Shown: one piece after another, positions 50,363 through 58,592 of the stretch
Layout: every line of letters starts with the position of its first letter
Numbering within the stretch: position 1 is the stretch's first letter
DNA from: Archangium violaceum
GTDB taxonomy: Bacteria; Myxococcota; Myxococcia; Myxococcales; Myxococcaceae
NCBI RefSeq assembly: GCF_016859125.1
Contig: NZ_CP069338.1
Coordinates: 11,411,501 to 11,475,500 of the forward strand
Direction: 5' to 3'
DNA: 64,000 nt
The notes under the pieces: generated by a model
What the model was told of the DNA's origin: nothing
The model's input: only the letters and a program-made list of their open reading frames with translations
Databases searched by the model: none
Translations under genes and position numbers: made by a program

Positions 50363-51874
50363 TTGGATACGTCACGCGTTCGGCTGTCGTGCCTCGTCCT
50401 GGGATGGGTGGGCTGTGCCTCCTCGAGCAAGAGCAAGGGGGCCACGCCACGGTACGAGCACGTCTACTGGTTCCCGCTCGAGCAGGCGATGGCCGAGGCG
50501 ACGAAGCTCCTGCGGGAGCGTGGCTTCACCTTCGAGCCCCTGGAGAGCGAGAAGGGGGAAACCCGCCTGCTCTCCTCGTGGGATACGCCGTCGAAGGGAA
50601 CGGGTGGAAACGCGAAGCTCACGCGCTACCTGCTGGTCGGGCTCCAGGTGGCACCCAAGCAGTCCGTGGTCCGCATCTTCCGGCTGACACGCTCCGTCAT
50701 CGGCAACGATGCCGAGCTCCGCTTCTTGAGCGACAGGCTCGCCTACGAGGAGGAGGAGCAGAACGAGAACATCATCCAGACCCGGGGCAGGAACTTCCAC
50801 AAGAAGAACATCGCCGAGACGCGAGGCGCGCTGTACGGCCTCCGGGCGGAGGACCTCGAGCGGGAGCTGACCCTGCGCCTGGAGTCCCGGGCCTCCATCG
50901 AGCTGGTGGCCGGCAACCTGAAGACGGAGGACCCGAAGCTCCCCGCGCGCCGGAACGAGGACTTCTACCTCCAGCGCTGGAAGCAACAAGCCGAGGGCAG
51001 CTCCCCCACCCCCGCGAGCGAGCTCTGCGGGACCGAGGTTCGCGGCCTGCGCGAGCTGCTGAACCCCGGCCAGACGCTGCTCATCGGCGAGCAGCTCGGC
51101 TCACAGCAGCTCCCGGCCACAGTGGGAGACATGGTGTGCCAGGCCGCCGAGGCGGGCCACATCGTCACGCTCGGCCTCTCCATTCCCCGCACGGAGCAGG
51201 AGCGGCTCGACCGCTACCTGACGAGCGCCGGCGGACCCGCGGACCAGGACGAGCTGCTCGATGGGGACTTCTGGCGCAGGCCCTACCAGGACGGCCGCAG
51301 CAGCCGCGCGGTGATGGATCTGATCGACCGCGTGCGTGCACTGCGAGCCGCGGGGTTGCTCATCCACCTGGTGGCCTATGACACGGACCAGGTCCAGGGC
51401 AACGAGCGGGATGCCGCCCTCGCCGACGTCTGGTTGAAGCGCCGCGCGGCGAGGCCGGAGGAGCTCTTCTTCGTGGTGTCCGGCAACGCCCACGTGAGCA
51501 TCTCCAAGGGAACGCAGTGGGATTCCAGGTTCGTTTCCATGGGGTGGCACCTGTTGAAGGCGGACCCCACGGTGAAGGCCCTGGACATGAGCTTCACCCC
51601 GGGCACCCGCTGGGCCTGTGACCTGGATGTCGCCAACAAGCTCGACTGCCGCGTCTACGGCTCCACTCCCAGCAATGTCATCGCCGGGGTCGGAGGTCAG
51701 AGCCCGTACATCGATCTGTTCCTGGGGGGCCTCTCCTTCGAGGGTTACCACGGGCTGCTCTACGTGGGCGAGCTGTCCGCATCCCCCCCGGCCCTGGCTC
51801 CGGATGCGATCCCGGTGAGACCCATCTCTCCCCTGGCGCCCCGGAAGCGGCCCATCCAGACCCACGGCCTCTAA
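50363..51874 (+). CDS. Lipoprotein with a ChaN/EreA-like (Tiki-type) C-terminal domain
   Basis: This 503-residue protein starts at TTG 50363, chosen because GGAG lies 6 bases upstream and a hydrophobic segment with a lipobox-like WVGC follows directly. Residues 25-215 are a predicted helical/coiled domain of unknown type. The C-terminal half has LLIGEQLGS, then a long alpha/beta segment and SGNAHVSISKG, which resembles the GxxH and GNxH pattern of ChaN/TraB/EreA-type (Tiki) domains. This assignment is tentative. The stop overlaps that of the convergent isochorismatase gene. Confidence 0.6.
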   Translation: MDTSRVRLSCLVLGWVGCASSSKSKGATPRYEHVYWFPLEQAMAEATKLLRERGFTFEPLESEKGETRLLSSWDTPSKGTGGNAKLTRYLLVGLQVAPKQSVVRIFRLTRSVIGNDAELRFLSDRLAYEEEEQNENIIQTRGRNFHKKNIAETRGALYGLRAEDLERELTLRLESRASIELVAGNLKTEDPKLPARRNEDFYLQRWKQQAEGSSPTPASELCGTEVRGLRELLNPGQTLLIGEQLGSQQLPATVGDMVCQAAEAGHIVTLGLSIPRTEQERLDRYLTSAGGPADQDELLDGDFWRRPYQDGRSSRAVMDLIDRVRALRAAGLLIHLVAYDTDQVQGNERDAALADVWLKRRAARPEELFFVVSGNAHVSISKGTQWDSRFVSMGWHLLKADPTVKALDMSFTPGTRWACDLDVANKLDCRVYGSTPSNVIAGVGGQSPYIDLFLGGLSFEGYHGLLYVGELSASPPALAPDAIPVRPISPLAPRKRPIQTHGL

Positions 51875-52419
51875 CGGACCGCGGCGGAGACCTTCTTGAA
51901 CTCGGGAGTGCCCGCGCACCCGAGCAGGTCGAACAACGCGGCCTCCACCGTGACGATGTGGGCCCCCGCCTCGCGGCACATCTCCAGGCCCACGCGCCGG
52001 TCCTCCGCGTTGCGCGACATCACCGCGTCCGCGCACAGCAGCGGGGTGAAGCCCTTCTCCGCCAGGTCGCGCACCGTCTGGAAGACGCAGACGTGCGTCT
52101 CCATGCCCACGAGGAGGACCTGCTTGCGCTCGCCGAGCCGCGCCGCCACGTCCGGCACGCACGCGCTGAACTCAAGCTTCTCCACCGAGGAGTAGCTGCC
52201 CAGCCGCATCTTCACCAGTGAGTGCGTGGGCCCCAGGCCCTTGGGGTACTGCTCGGTGACGATCACCGGCAACTCGAGCGCCTTCGCGCCCTCGATGGCG
52301 GCGTTGGTGCGGTTGATCATCCGATCCAGCGCGTCCCGCTCCATGGCGGCGCACAGGCGCTCCTGGATGTCGATGACGAGGAGCGCGGCCTGGTCTCTCT
52401 TGAGGTGGAAGGTGGGCAT
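51871..52419 (-). CDS. Isochorismatase-like cysteine hydrolase
   Basis: This 182-residue protein has the catalytic triad of the family: Asp in LLVIDIQERL, Lys in TEQYPKGLG and Cys in GMETHVCVFQT, with the cis-peptide region before it. Family members hydrolyse isochorismate, nicotinamide or related amides; the substrate here is unknown. The ATG at 52419 is the only well-placed start. It is convergent with the preceding gene, overlapping by three bases. Confidence 0.9.
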   Translation of the reverse strand: MPTFHLKRDQAALLVIDIQERLCAAMERDALDRMINRTNAAIEGAKALELPVIVTEQYPKGLGPTHSLVKMRLGSYSSVEKLEFSACVPDVAARLGERKQVLLVGMETHVCVFQTVRDLAEKGFTPLLCADAVMSRNAEDRRVGLEMCREAGAHIVTVEAALFDLLGCAGTPEFKKVSAAVR

Positions 52420-52573
52420 GAAGACAATCCTCTTGGGGTAGGAGCCCAGCCTTCCCCGAAGCCACGGCCGCTCGTCAAGCATGCCGCGCGCGTCCCCCCG
52501 AGATGCCGGGAGGTGGACGCACCGAACAACCAGGGATTGACGCCTACCGGGTGCCGCTCTCAAGTTCGGAGCC

Positions 52574-52975
52574 ATGAAGGGACATGCCCGCAACCTGATG
52601 ACCGCGCCGGTGAAGTCCGTCTCCTTGGAGACGCCCCTCTCGGAGATCGCCCTGCTGTTCGCCGAGGCGCACATCGGCGGCGTGCCGGTGACGGACTCCG
52701 AGGAGCGCGTGCTGGGCATCATCAGCGAGGCCGACATCATGAACGCCCTGTTGGCGGGCCGCCCGCTGAGCACCCTGGCGGAAGAGGTGATGACCTCGCG
52801 CGTGCACACGGTGGACGAGTTCGACCTCACCGACGAGGTGATGGAGCTCTTCCGCAAGCACCGCATCCACCACCTGCCCGTGGTGCGCGAGAAGAAGCTG
52901 CTGGGGATGATCACCCCCTCGGATGTCATCCGCTTCCTCGCCCAGGACATCGACGAGCCCCCGCGGGTGGGCTGA
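52574..52975 (+). CDS. Tandem CBS-domain protein
   Basis: This 133-residue protein consists of two CBS motifs: residues about 5-60 (LMTAPVKSVSLETPLSEIALLFAEAHIGGVPVTD) and 70-125 (VMTSRVHTVDEFDLTDEVMELFRKHRIHHLPVV). Such Bateman modules bind adenine nucleotides and regulate partners. There is no catalytic domain and no neighbour that suggests the partner. The start ATG follows GGAGCC. Confidence 0.93.
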   Translation: MKGHARNLMTAPVKSVSLETPLSEIALLFAEAHIGGVPVTDSEERVLGIISEADIMNALLAGRPLSTLAEEVMTSRVHTVDEFDLTDEVMELFRKHRIHHLPVVREKKLLGMITPSDVIRFLAQDIDEPPRVG

Positions 52976-53017
52976 GGAGCAAGACAGAGGGGGGCTCCTG
53001 CGGTATGCGGGGGCACG

Positions 53018-53875
53018 ATGAGCGACCCCCTGCAACTGGATGACTGGGGTGGCACCGGCCCGGTGCTGCACCTCGCGCACGCCAACGGCTTTCCCCCGGG
53101 CTGCTACCGCAAGCTCATCGAGGTCCTGAAGTCGCGCTACCACGTCCTCACGCTGCGGAGCCGCTGCCTCGTTCCGGGGATGGAGCCGCTGGCGATGCGG
53201 GACTGGGACGACATGGCCGACGACCTGGCCCGGGCCCTGCGTGCTCGCGGGCTGGAGGGAGTGATTGGCGTGGGCCACAGCATGGGCGGCGTGGCGACCC
53301 TGCTCGCCTCCACGAAGAACCCGGGGCTCTTCCGGGCCGTGGTGGCGTTGGATCCGGTGCTCTTCACGGGCGCGCGCGCCCTCTTCATCCAGGCGGTGAC
53401 CCTCCTGGGAATGAGGCACCGCGTTCCTCCCGCGAGCCTGGCCCGGCGCCGCCGCGAGCACTGGGGCTCGCGCGAGGAGGCCGCCACGAGCTACCGCAAG
53501 AAGCCCCTCTTCCAGCACTTCGACGCCGAGTGCTTCCAGGACTACATCACCCACGGCCTCACGGAGGCCCCGGGCGGTGGATTCCGGCTCACCATCCCGA
53601 GGGAATGGGAGGCTCGCATCTTCGAGACATCACCCCGCGACGTCTGGCGGCGGCTGCGCTCGGTGCCGGTGCCGGCGCTCGTGCTGCGCGGAAGCGGCTC
53701 GGACACGCTCACGCCGCCGGCCCTGGAGCGCGTCCGGAAGACGCTGCCCGACGTCCGCGCCGAGGAGCAGCCCGGTACGCACCTCTTCCCACTGGAGCAC
53801 CCGGAGGAGTGCGGACGGCGTCTCCTGGCGTTCCTCGACGAGCTCCCTCTCCCCCTGGGAGAGGGCGGGGGGTGA
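53018..53875 (+). CDS. Alpha/beta hydrolase
   Basis: This 285-residue hydrolase has the oxyanion-hole region HLAHANGFPPG, the nucleophile elbow GVGHSMGG with Ser, an Asp in RGSGSDTLTP and the His of GTHLFPLEHPEE. This is a complete triad. The C-terminus (LPLPLGEGGG) is encoded inside a REP-like palindrome, so the last residues come from an intergenic repeat that has grown into the gene. The substrate is not predictable. Confidence 0.88.
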   Translation: MSDPLQLDDWGGTGPVLHLAHANGFPPGCYRKLIEVLKSRYHVLTLRSRCLVPGMEPLAMRDWDDMADDLARALRARGLEGVIGVGHSMGGVATLLASTKNPGLFRAVVALDPVLFTGARALFIQAVTLLGMRHRVPPASLARRRREHWGSREEAATSYRKKPLFQHFDAECFQDYITHGLTEAPGGGFRLTIPREWEARIFETSPRDVWRRLRSVPVPALVLRGSGSDTLTPPALERVRKTLPDVRAEEQPGTHLFPLEHPEECGRRLLAFLDELPLPLGEGGG

Positions 53876-53953
53876 GGGTAATCGCATCCGTGTGACACGC
53901 GCGCGCCAGGGAACGAATACCCTCACCCTGGCCCTCTCCCAGGGGGAGAGGGG
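53845..53953. repeat. REP-like inverted pair
   Basis: Bases 53845-53880 and 53918-53953 are inverted copies of one 36-base palindromic element with the core CCCTCTCCC...GGGAGAGGG; each copy is itself a hairpin. The pair, about 38 bases apart, resembles a BIME (two REP units in opposite orientation). It covers the end of the hydrolase gene. Similar units occur at 57959-58044. Confidence 0.85.
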
Positions 53954-54007
53954 ACATCCACGGGTCCTCGAGCTCCGTCCAGGAACTCCGTGAACACTCG
54001 CGTGAAG

Positions 54008-54415
54008 CTACGTGGCACCGGGCTCGAGCGCGCAGCACTCGCGGCACAGCGTGCGGTTGCGCGCGTGGGCCACCGCCATGAGCACGCCCCCGCCCAGGGT
54101 GAGGCCTGTCTCCAGCGCCTCGCTCGTGCCCTCGGGCAGGAACAGGGCGGCGACCAGCAGCAGCAGCCCCGAGGCCGCGAGCACCAGCACCCCCGCGCGA
54201 CGATGAAGGCGCCAGCCCGGAACGAAGGCCACCACCGCCGTGAGCGCCACGAAGACCACGAGCCCCTGGTGTACCGCCTCGCCCTCCAGCACCTCCGCGG
54301 TGGCGGCGGGGAGGAAGCCGAGCACGAGGGGCAGCAGCATGCAGTGCGCGATGCACAGCGTGGAGAGGAACTGCCCCCATCCGTCCCACGGGGAACGTCC
54401 GGCGGTGCTCAGCAC
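54008..54415 (-). CDS. MerC-type membrane protein
   Basis: This 135-residue protein has four hydrophobic helices and the motif LSTLCIAHCMLLPL in the first (a Cys-x-x-His-Cys pattern), typical of the MerC-domain family. A second Cys group (CRECC) lies at the C-terminus. Family members are small integral membrane proteins linked to mercury or other metals. The GTG start at 54415 follows GGAGAACGCCTC and overlaps the end of the upstream TPR gene by 7 bp. Metal handling is inferred. Confidence 0.75.
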   Translation of the reverse strand: MLSTAGRSPWDGWGQFLSTLCIAHCMLLPLVLGFLPAATAEVLEGEAVHQGLVVFVALTAVVAFVPGWRLHRRAGVLVLAASGLLLLVAALFLPEGTSEALETGLTLGGGVLMAVAHARNRTLCRECCALEPGAT

Positions 54416-56139
54416 GAGGCGTTCTCCAGGAGCCGGAGGGGAATGACGTTGGAGGGCAGCATGGCCCTCATGCCAACCCCGCCCCGCGCCGCGAGGAAGA
54501 TCCGGGCACGCCGGAGCTCCGGCAGCTGCTCGTCCGCGTCGCGCCAACACTCCAGGAAGGAGGCGAAGGCCGAGGCCGCCTCCGCGAAGGACTCGCGGGC
54601 GACATGAACCTCGGCCAGGAGGAACCAGGCATGCCCGCTGCCCGGCCGCTCCTTCACGAGCGCCTCGGCCAACTCCAGTGCCTTGTCCTCACGCCCACAA
54701 CGCACCCGCATGCGCGCCAACGTCTCACGGACCGGACGGGAGAAGGCGGCGGGCCCCACCGTGCGCAACCGGCGCTCCAGCCGCAGGGCCTTGATGAGCG
54801 TGGCCTCGGCGCGGGCGTTGTCGCCCTGACGCGCCTCCAGTGAACCCCTCAGCTCGCATGCCGCCAGCTCCACCACCCGGGCGACATCGCGCGGGCAGAG
54901 CAGACGGACGTCGCCCTTCCGCTCATCGGCCAGGGGCGGGTACAGCGCGTCGAGCTCGTCACACATCCGCTCCGCCTCCGCGAACCTTCCCGCCTCCAGG
55001 GCGCGCAGACCCCGCGCGTACGTCTCCATTCCGGTGAGCAGCGCCCGCTCGGCCGCGCGAGCCTCCGGCCCCAGCTCCACGCGCAGCTCCGAGGCCGCGC
55101 GCCAGAAGCCGAAGCGCAGGTGCGGGCTGAAGACGGAGCCCGCCGCGAACACGAGCGCCTGTCCGAAGTGCGGCGTCACCGACTCCACGCGGGTCCGCAG
55201 GCGGCGTGCCCAGCCCTGGGCCTCGCTGTAGCGCCCGGCGTCGGAGCACGCCTGGACGAGCAGCCGCAGCGCCAGACCCGCCACCGGCGCGGCGGACTCG
55301 GGCAGCGACTCCTGGGAGAGCCAGGCGTCATCCGTGGCCACCGCGGCCTCGAGCACCTCGCGCGCCTCCCGGGTGTGGCCGGTGCGCAGCAACAACCGCC
55401 CGGCGCCGAGCAGGGCCGTCCCCGCCCGGGGCGCCAGCAACCGCAGCCGGCGCGCGCTCTCCAGCGCCGCCTCGGGACGCGCGCTCTCCACCGTCACCTG
55501 GCTCCACGCGTAGTGGACGCCCTCGTGGTTCGGGTGCGTGCGCAGCAGCTCGCGCAGCAGTGCCTGCGCATAGGGCAGGCCCATACCGGGACGCCCATCG
55601 GACTCGTACCCATCCGCCAGGAAGCCGGCGAGCAACAGGCGCGCCTCGGCGTCCTCCGGGTGCCGGTCGATGAGGGCCTCCATCTCGCGCACGAAGCCGT
55701 GGCGGCCATTGGAGGGGCCCTTGTCGGCCAGGAAGGTGGCCGCGACGATATAGCGCTGCTCGGCGTCCGTCACGCCCTCGCTGAGGGCGAGCGCCTTGTT
55801 GATGGCCTCCGCCCGGGCCACCGCGTAGCGCGCACCCGGCCCACGCGTCAGGGCCAGACCCCAGTACGCCATGGCGAGCTCCGGATCCCTCCGCGCGGCC
55901 TCCGCGAAGGCCCTCCGCGCCTCGGAGCCCCAGCCGAGGTGCAGCAGGCGCAGGCCCTGATCGAAGTACGCCTGGGCCAGGGCCACCCGGGTGCTCACCT
56001 TCAGGTGCGCGCGCCCCAGCCCCTCGCGCAACGGAGGCGTGGGGAGCTCCAGGTCCGGGACGTCGTCCCAGGGAGCGGTGGGGAAGATGGAGGGCTCTTC
56101 GGCTCGCAGGTGTCGCGCCAGCATGGTGACCTCACTCAC
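54409..56139 (-). CDS. TPR-repeat protein
   Basis: This protein of about 571-576 residues is almost entirely alpha-helical with TPR-like pairs, for example HLGWGSEARRAFAEAARRDPELAMAYWGLAL near residue 70 and HAWFLLAEVHVARESFAEAASAF near 525. It has no signal peptide or catalytic motif. The GTG at 56139 overlaps the upstream stop (GTGA), but an ATG at 56124 has a better ribosome site (GAGG 5 bases upstream) and may be the real start. The C-terminal end overlaps the MerC-type gene. Confidence 0.85.
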   Translation of the reverse strand: MSEVTMLARHLRAEEPSIFPTAPWDDVPDLELPTPPLREGLGRAHLKVSTRVALAQAYFDQGLRLLHLGWGSEARRAFAEAARRDPELAMAYWGLALTRGPGARYAVARAEAINKALALSEGVTDAEQRYIVAATFLADKGPSNGRHGFVREMEALIDRHPEDAEARLLLAGFLADGYESDGRPGMGLPYAQALLRELLRTHPNHEGVHYAWSQVTVESARPEAALESARRLRLLAPRAGTALLGAGRLLLRTGHTREAREVLEAAVATDDAWLSQESLPESAAPVAGLALRLLVQACSDAGRYSEAQGWARRLRTRVESVTPHFGQALVFAAGSVFSPHLRFGFWRAASELRVELGPEARAAERALLTGMETYARGLRALEAGRFAEAERMCDELDALYPPLADERKGDVRLLCPRDVARVVELAACELRGSLEARQGDNARAEATLIKALRLERRLRTVGPAAFSRPVRETLARMRVRCGREDKALELAEALVKERPGSGHAWFLLAEVHVARESFAEAASAFASFLECWRDADEQLPELRRARIFLAARGGVGMRAMLPSNVIPLRLLENASC

Positions 56140-56741
56140 GCCCCGGTGAAGGGGACAAACGATTCGTTCTCAACAGACCGCTCCAGCGCTTCCACGCGCT
56201 CGGCCAACCGCCGCCACTCCGCCGCCAACGACTCCACGGGCACCGCCGGGGCCTTGCGCCGCGCCGCGAGGCATTCGTGCCGCCAACCCCTGCCCATGAG
56301 CGCCACCACCCACTCCTCGTACCCGGCCAGCCATCCGGCCAGGGACGCCACCGCGGCGCGCGCGGCGGAGCACTCGCCCGGGGTGACGGGCTCTCGCGGG
56401 GTTCCGAGCGCCGCCGCCTGGAAGACGGGCCAGGCCACGCGCTCCTCATCCACCAGGAACGGGGCGAAGCCGTCGCGCGGCACGTAGACGGACTCACCGC
56501 ACACCCGGCACAGCGCTCCAAAACCCCACAGCGTGAAGGCCCCTCCCCCGGGCAACGCACCCGAGTAGGCGCTGGTGCCCTGCTGCCCCGCCGGAATGCG
56601 CTCGCGGGTCAGGCCACGGCGCAGCAGCAGGTTGTCCGTGTGGGAGACATCGCGGCCGATGCACCACATGGAGATCTCGAACAGTCGCTCGCCATCGCGC
56701 CGCACATCCAGCGGCAGGGCGTGGAGAAGGGAGGAGCCCAT
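56136..56741 (-). CDS. Conserved protein of unknown function
   Basis: This 201-residue protein has no signal peptide or membrane segment. A Cys-x-x-Cys pair (CRVCGES) near residue 80 could bind a metal. I recognise no family. The ATG at 56741 is supported by AGGAGG 6 bases upstream; a GTG one codon earlier is possible. It lies in a compact minus-strand operon with the Lys-rich protein, the TPR protein and the MerC-type protein. Confidence 0.7.
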   Translation of the reverse strand: MGSSLLHALPLDVRRDGERLFEISMWCIGRDVSHTDNLLLRRGLTRERIPAGQQGTSAYSGALPGGGAFTLWGFGALCRVCGESVYVPRDGFAPFLVDEERVAWPVFQAAALGTPREPVTPGECSAARAAVASLAGWLAGYEEWVVALMGRGWRHECLAARRKAPAVPVESLAAEWRRLAERVEALERSVENESFVPFTGA

Positions 56742-56752
56742 CACGTGCCTCC

Positions 56753-57130
56753 TCAGCTCGCCTTGGCCGCCGTGCCCTTGCGGACCGGCACCTCACCGAA
56801 CAGCGACTTGAAGTCCGCCGGCGGGCCACCCTTCTTGCTCAGCACGGCGTTCACCGCGCGCACCAGCTTGCCGCGCACCTTCGCCGGCAACGGCTGGTCC
56901 TCCAGGGCGGCGTTCACCTGCTGCACGCTCACGCCCCGGCCGCTCTTCGGCTTGCCGATGCCCAGCTCCGCGTACGGCTTGCCCTGCTTCTCCTTGTCGC
57001 GCCGCTTGTCGGAGCGCTGCTTCGCCAGCTTGCGATCCTCCTCGGAGCGGGACTCGAGCTGGCTGGACAGGCGCACCAGCGTCTTCGGCTCGAGCTTCTG
57101 GTCGGACAGGAACTGCTTGAAGGTACCCAT
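56753..57130 (-). CDS. Small Lys/Arg-rich protein of unknown function
   Basis: This 125-residue protein is rich in Lys and Arg, especially at residues 33-50 (RKLAKQRSDKRRDKEKQ), with helical flanks and no membrane segment. It may bind nucleic acid or another protein. The ATG at 57130 was chosen because AGGAG is 6 bases upstream; an ATG two codons earlier sits directly on that site. It is the first of four compact genes reading left. Confidence 0.7.
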   Translation of the reverse strand: MGTFKQFLSDQKLEPKTLVRLSSQLESRSEEDRKLAKQRSDKRRDKEKQGKPYAELGIGKPKSGRGVSVQQVNAALEDQPLPAKVRGKLVRAVNAVLSKKGGPPADFKSLFGEVPVRKGTAAKAS

Positions 57131-57169
57131 GGTCATCTCCTGTTGAAGGGGGGTTACGAGCGGGAGTGC

Positions 57170-57652
57170 TCAGTGCTCGTGGTCGTGCTCCGACTCCTCG
57201 ATGACGAGCGAGACGCTGCTCTGACTGGCGGGGCCGAAGGTCAGCGTGTACGTGCCCACCTCGAGCGGAGCCACGTAACGGCCCTTGATGTCACCGCACT
57301 GCTCCGAGCTCTTCGCGGACTCCTCGAACGCCACCGCCTGCCCGGAGGAGCTGGTGACCGTCAGGGACACGTCCGCGCCCAGGAAGAAGACGTAGTCGGT
57401 GGCCTCGGCCGCGGCGAACGACACCGAGCCGGTGTAGTTGCCCCCGGTGCCCGCCGGCAGCGTGATGTCGTAGCGCTTGTGATCATTGCCCACGGAGGGA
57501 AGCGTTCCGCTCGTCGAGGCGCTCGCGGTGACGGCGACCGCGGGGCCCTCCGCGAGGTGCTCGCAGCCTTCGACATCGACCTCGTTGGACTCGCCGCAAC
57601 CCACGAGCAGCGCGCTCGACAGCAGGCAGGCGGACAGCAACTTCTTCATCAT
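57170..57652 (-). CDS. Lipoprotein with a His/Glu-rich C-terminal tail
   Basis: This 160-residue protein has a lipobox (LLVGC), a Ser/Thr-rich beta domain and ends EESEHDHEH, a short acidic-His tail that could hold zinc or copper. It has no recognisable enzyme motif. The ATG is duplicated (57652 and 57649). Its neighbours upstream include a paralogue of the zinc-operon Cys/His protein, which supports a metal connection. About 400 bp of non-coding DNA with REP-like repeats lies upstream. Confidence 0.8.
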   Translation of the reverse strand: MMKKLLSACLLSSALLVGCGESNEVDVEGCEHLAEGPAVAVTASASTSGTLPSVGNDHKRYDITLPAGTGGNYTGSVSFAAAEATDYVFFLGADVSLTVTSSSGQAVAFEESAKSSEQCGDIKGRYVAPLEVGTYTLTFGPASQSSVSLVIEESEHDHEH

Positions 57653-58050
57653 GGTGTGTGACTCCAGGTGTGGACTGCGTTGGTGGTGCTGCGATGTCCC
57701 CACGCTCCCGCCCCGGGGACGGAATGGGACGCCCGGAACGTGGGGGAAGGCGCACGCGGACACACGGCGGGGTGGACATCGACTCGCGCACGGGTGCCTC
57801 GCGGCGGCGCTCCGCGCGTGCGGAAGGGGGCGCGCCCCCAGGGCCTCAGGAGAGGCACGGGTTCGCGTCCGGACGCACGGAGGGAGTCTCCGAGGGCAAC
57901 GGCGCTGTCGATGTTCGAAGGGCGCTGGAAGGACGGAAACGCGAGCCGGGAGGGCGGATACCCTCACCCCGGCCCTCTCCCAGAGGGAGAGGGAGGACGC
58001 GCTCCGGCCCCCTCACCCCGCTCCTCTCCCGAAAGAGAGGAAGGGCGTGC
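57653..58050. repeat. 398-bp non-coding gap with two REP-like units
   Basis: I see no credible gene here; the open frames have no ribosome site or recognisable protein. REP-like units lie at 57959-57994 and 58009-58044. They share CCCTCACCCC followed by a CCTCTCCC hairpin and are in the same orientation as each other and as the unit at 53918-53953. The part next to 57652 must hold the lipoprotein promoter. Confidence 0.75.
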
Positions 58051-58488
58051 TCAGGCCCGAGGCGGTGACGACTTGGGTGCCAGGTGGAGCCACGCGACCT
58101 GCGGCTCCACGGCGAGGCTGTCCACCTCCAGCACCGGGCCCGACAGGACCAGCGCTTCCGGCGGCAGCGTCACTCCGACGGACGGCTGCACCACCCGGCG
58201 GAGGAAGACATGGGCGCAGTGCGCATCCGCGCCGTGCACGGACACCTTCGCATCCGTGCGAGCGATCCGCTCGTCGTCGAACGACGGACGCACCTGCGCG
58301 GACGCGCTCCCCTGCTCGACCCCCTCCTCGTGCAACAGATCACCGTGCTCGAGGCACGTGTTGTGCTGCACCAGGAAGAAGTGGGCCGCGCTTCCCAGGT
58401 ACGCCAGCACGCACAGCAGCACCAGCGGCAGCGCCAGCAGGCGGGGCCGTCGGGACAGCGTGGGCTCTTGGCGGAGGGAGCGGCTCAC
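58051..58488 (-). CDS. Small exported Cys/His protein, paralogue of the zinc-operon protein
   Basis: This 145-residue protein has an N-terminal hydrophobic helix (LLALPLVLLCVLAYLGSAAHFF). A QHNTCLEH group (His42, Cys45, His48) follows, then His53, then His85/His90-Cys91/His93, and it ends LHLAPKSSPPRA. The spacing and the C-terminal APK-x-SPP motif match the protein at 45036-45449. The start is GTG at 58488, with no strong ribosome site. It lies upstream of the His-tail lipoprotein. Metal binding is inferred. Confidence 0.72.
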   Translation of the reverse strand: MSRSLRQEPTLSRRPRLLALPLVLLCVLAYLGSAAHFFLVQHNTCLEHGDLLHEEGVEQGSASAQVRPSFDDERIARTDAKVSVHGADAHCAHVFLRRVVQPSVGVTLPPEALVLSGPVLEVDSLAVEPQVAWLHLAPKSSPPRA

Positions 58489-58592
58489 GGGAAACAGGGT
58501 TTCAGGCGAAATACAGTTGCCTCTTCATTTTGTACGCGAGGGAGGGCGCGTGTGCAAGCGGTGACGCGGCGCCCCTCCGCAAACACACGAAA

